Source: an uncultured delta proteobacterium
Lineage (GTDB): Bacteria > Desulfobacterota > Desulfobulbia > Desulfobulbales > Desulfocapsaceae
Assembly (NCBI GenBank): GCA_903875445.1
Contig: CAIQWD010000023.1
Location: 19,051-83,050 of the forward strand
Length of the DNA: 64,000 nt
Reading direction: 5' to 3'
Under the pieces are notes generated by a model. The model had not been told where the DNA came from. It saw only the letters and a list, made by a program, of their open reading frames with translations, and did not search any database. Positions 62,954 to 64,000 of the stretch are shown piece by piece (position 1 is the stretch's first letter; every line of letters starts with the position of its first letter). Made by a program: the position numbers and the translations under genes.

Positions 62954-63847
62954 ATGAAAACATTGGTTACCGGTTGTTCAGGCTTGATCGGCAATGCACT
63001 GATTGAGCACCTCTTCCAGCAGGGGCATTCCATCCAGTGCCTCAAGCGCAACAAGGGATCTGAAGAGAATCATTTCTGGGCAACCGAGGAATTGCCGAGG
63101 AACACCGAAAATGTATTTGATGCGATCGTCCATCTGGCAGGGGAAAATGTGGCTGAGGGCCGGTGGACAGTCGCCCGCAAAGAAAGGATTCTCACCAGCC
63201 GGGTAGAAGGTACCAGGCAGCTTATCGATTACATCTCGCTGTCGGCAAAAAAGCCAAAGGTCTTTTTATGTGCTTCGGCGATTGGTTACTATGGCCACAG
63301 CATGGATCAAATCTTCAACGAAGACAGCCCGCTCGGTCATGGTTTCCTGGCCGATGTCTGTCATCAGTGGGAAAAACAAACAAGTCGCTTGGCGTCGATG
63401 GACATTCGCACAGTGAATCTTCGTTTTGGTATGGTTCTCAGTCCAAAAGGCGGGGCGCTGCATAAGATGGTTTCCCCCTTCAAAGCGCGTCTCGGCGGCG
63501 TGTTAGGCGACGGAGAACAATTTGTCAGCTGGATAAGTATACGAGATTTGGTGGCAATAGTTGATTTTATCATCAAACAGCCGCATATCAAAGGACCGGT
63601 CAATGTTGTCAGTCCTATTCCGACAAACAACAGGATTCTCACTGAAACCCTCGGTCGAGTTATCAATCGCCCTATCCTTTTCAGAATTCCAGGATTCGTG
63701 GTAAGGTTTCTTTTTGGTCAGATGGCAGATGAGATGCTGCTCGCAAGTACCAGAGTTACGCCAAAAATCCTGCTTGAGGCGGATTACAATTTCCAGGATC
63801 AATCCCTCGAAGCAGTTCTCCGTTATTGCCTCGAAACCGAGTCATAG
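62954..63847 (+). CDS. TIGR01777-family NAD-dependent epimerase
   Basis: A 297-aa extended SDR of the TIGR01777/SDR39U1 family (E. coli YfcH). Landmarks: VTGCSGLIGNALIEHL near residue 5, HLAGENVAEGRWT near 61, ASAIGYYG near 108 and the conserved FVSWISIRDLVAIVDF near 192, with a closing segment TPKILLEADYNFQ. The family lacks a defined substrate; it is probably NAD(P)-dependent. AGGAAA precedes the ATG. It lies 64 bases after the kinase gene. Confidence 0.85.
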   Translation: MKTLVTGCSGLIGNALIEHLFQQGHSIQCLKRNKGSEENHFWATEELPRNTENVFDAIVHLAGENVAEGRWTVARKERILTSRVEGTRQLIDYISLSAKKPKVFLCASAIGYYGHSMDQIFNEDSPLGHGFLADVCHQWEKQTSRLASMDIRTVNLRFGMVLSPKGGALHKMVSPFKARLGGVLGDGEQFVSWISIRDLVAIVDFIIKQPHIKGPVNVVSPIPTNNRILTETLGRVINRPILFRIPGFVVRFLFGQMADEMLLASTRVTPKILLEADYNFQDQSLEAVLRYCLETES

Positions 63848-63861
63848 CGGGCTTGGGGGCA

Positions 63862-63885
63862 GGGTGAATTCACCCAATCTTTTTC
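63862..63885 (+). terminator. Weak intrinsic terminator after the epimerase gene
   Basis: GGGTG and CACCC (63862-63866 and 63871-63875) form a short stem with an AATT loop, followed by AATC and a run of five T residues. Confidence 0.4.
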
Positions 63886-63917
63886 TTGATACAATTCAAA
63901 CCACTTACGATTAAAAC

Positions 63918-63946
63918 TGGACAATCTTTCTCAAGTTTGCTACAAT
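63918..63946 (+). promoter_or_regulatory. Sigma70-type promoter before the last gene start
   Basis: TGGACA (63918-63923), 17-base spacer, TACAAT (63941-63946), each five of six matches to consensus. Start near 63953 would lie 27 bases before the TTG at 63980. Confidence 0.6.
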
Positions 63947-63979
63947 CCCCGAAATTGTATCTTATGAGAGAGGACCGTT

Positions 63980-64000
63980 TTGAACTTATCACAGATTATC
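63980..64000 (+). CDS. Start of a further gene (cut by window edge)
   Basis: A TTG codon at 63980 with AGAGAGGAC six bases upstream begins an open frame of seven visible codons (MNLSQII). It follows a good promoter, but the piece is too short to assign. Confidence 0.35.

Overview
The window looks like chromosomal DNA from a Desulfobacterota bacterium, most likely a member of the Desulfobulbales (sulfate-reducing or sulfur-disproportionating relatives of Desulfotalea and Desulfocapsa). This rests on recalled family distributions and gene order, not on a search: the DVU0298-type HEAT protein, a cyclic-nucleotide/PATAN fusion, full-length NifU next to NifS, a DUF2232 membrane protein between rpsR and rplI, and bacterial AP2-like proteins. 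The organism is Gram-negative, since LPS genes (lptE, kdsB, ELM1-like, glycosyltransferases, BepA-like protease) are present. Coding density is high, no gap without a gene exceeds about 300 bases, and I see no rRNA, tRNA, CRISPR array, insertion sequence or prophage.

Layout. 1-5.9 kb (minus strand): a CheB-like receiver cut by the edge, nadD, proA, proB and obgE, then an rpmA/rplU unit with its own promoter and terminator, and a tandem AP2-like protein. 6.2-14.9 kb (plus): a short MazG, the rpsF-rpsR-DUF2232-rplI ribosomal operon with a clear promoter and terminator, dnaB, leuS, lptE and dus. 14.9-21.5 kb (minus): a tightly overlapping set, read in the order malic-enzyme-like, oleB, oleC, oleD, BepA-like M48 protease. 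This is a long-chain olefin (beta-lactone) pathway without oleA in the window. 21.6-24.3 kb (plus): a KamA-type radical SAM aminomutase and an HDOD-GGDEF diguanylate cyclase. 24.4-27.8 kb (minus): priA and galU. 28-31.7 kb (plus): hrpA. 31.7-37.3 kb (minus): kdsB, a large CofD-domain fusion, a receiver and a hybrid histidine kinase.

37.4-42.5 kb holds rsmJ and rlmH (convergent), a YkgJ Cys-cluster protein, algH, glgB and a 60-aa protein. 42.5-48.1 kb (minus) has a PilB-type ATPase with a C-terminal cyclic-nucleotide domain, an ELM1-like protein and a double GT4 glycosyltransferase made by internal tandem duplication. 48.2-53.3 kb (minus): a 58-aa Trm112-like protein and phosphohexomutase, then nifU-nifS-thyX. 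53.4-55.1 kb (plus): proC-nadK. 55.1-57.5 kb (minus): an NtrC-type regulator and a PHP phosphoesterase whose leader carries an intrinsic terminator. 57.6-64 kb: two lipoproteins (one FlgO-like) and an SDR that lacks the catalytic lysine; a convergent operon of small membrane protein, cNMP/PATAN protein and DVU0298-like HEAT protein; then a shikimate-kinase-like gene, a TIGR01777 epimerase and the first codons of another gene.

The most unusual items are the ole cluster led by a malic-enzyme homologue with changed substrate residues, a dispersed palindromic repeat present twice with compensatory stem changes, the attenuator-like leader of the PHP gene, and several fusions (double GT4, CofD plus unknown domain, PilB plus cNMP domain, tandem AP2).
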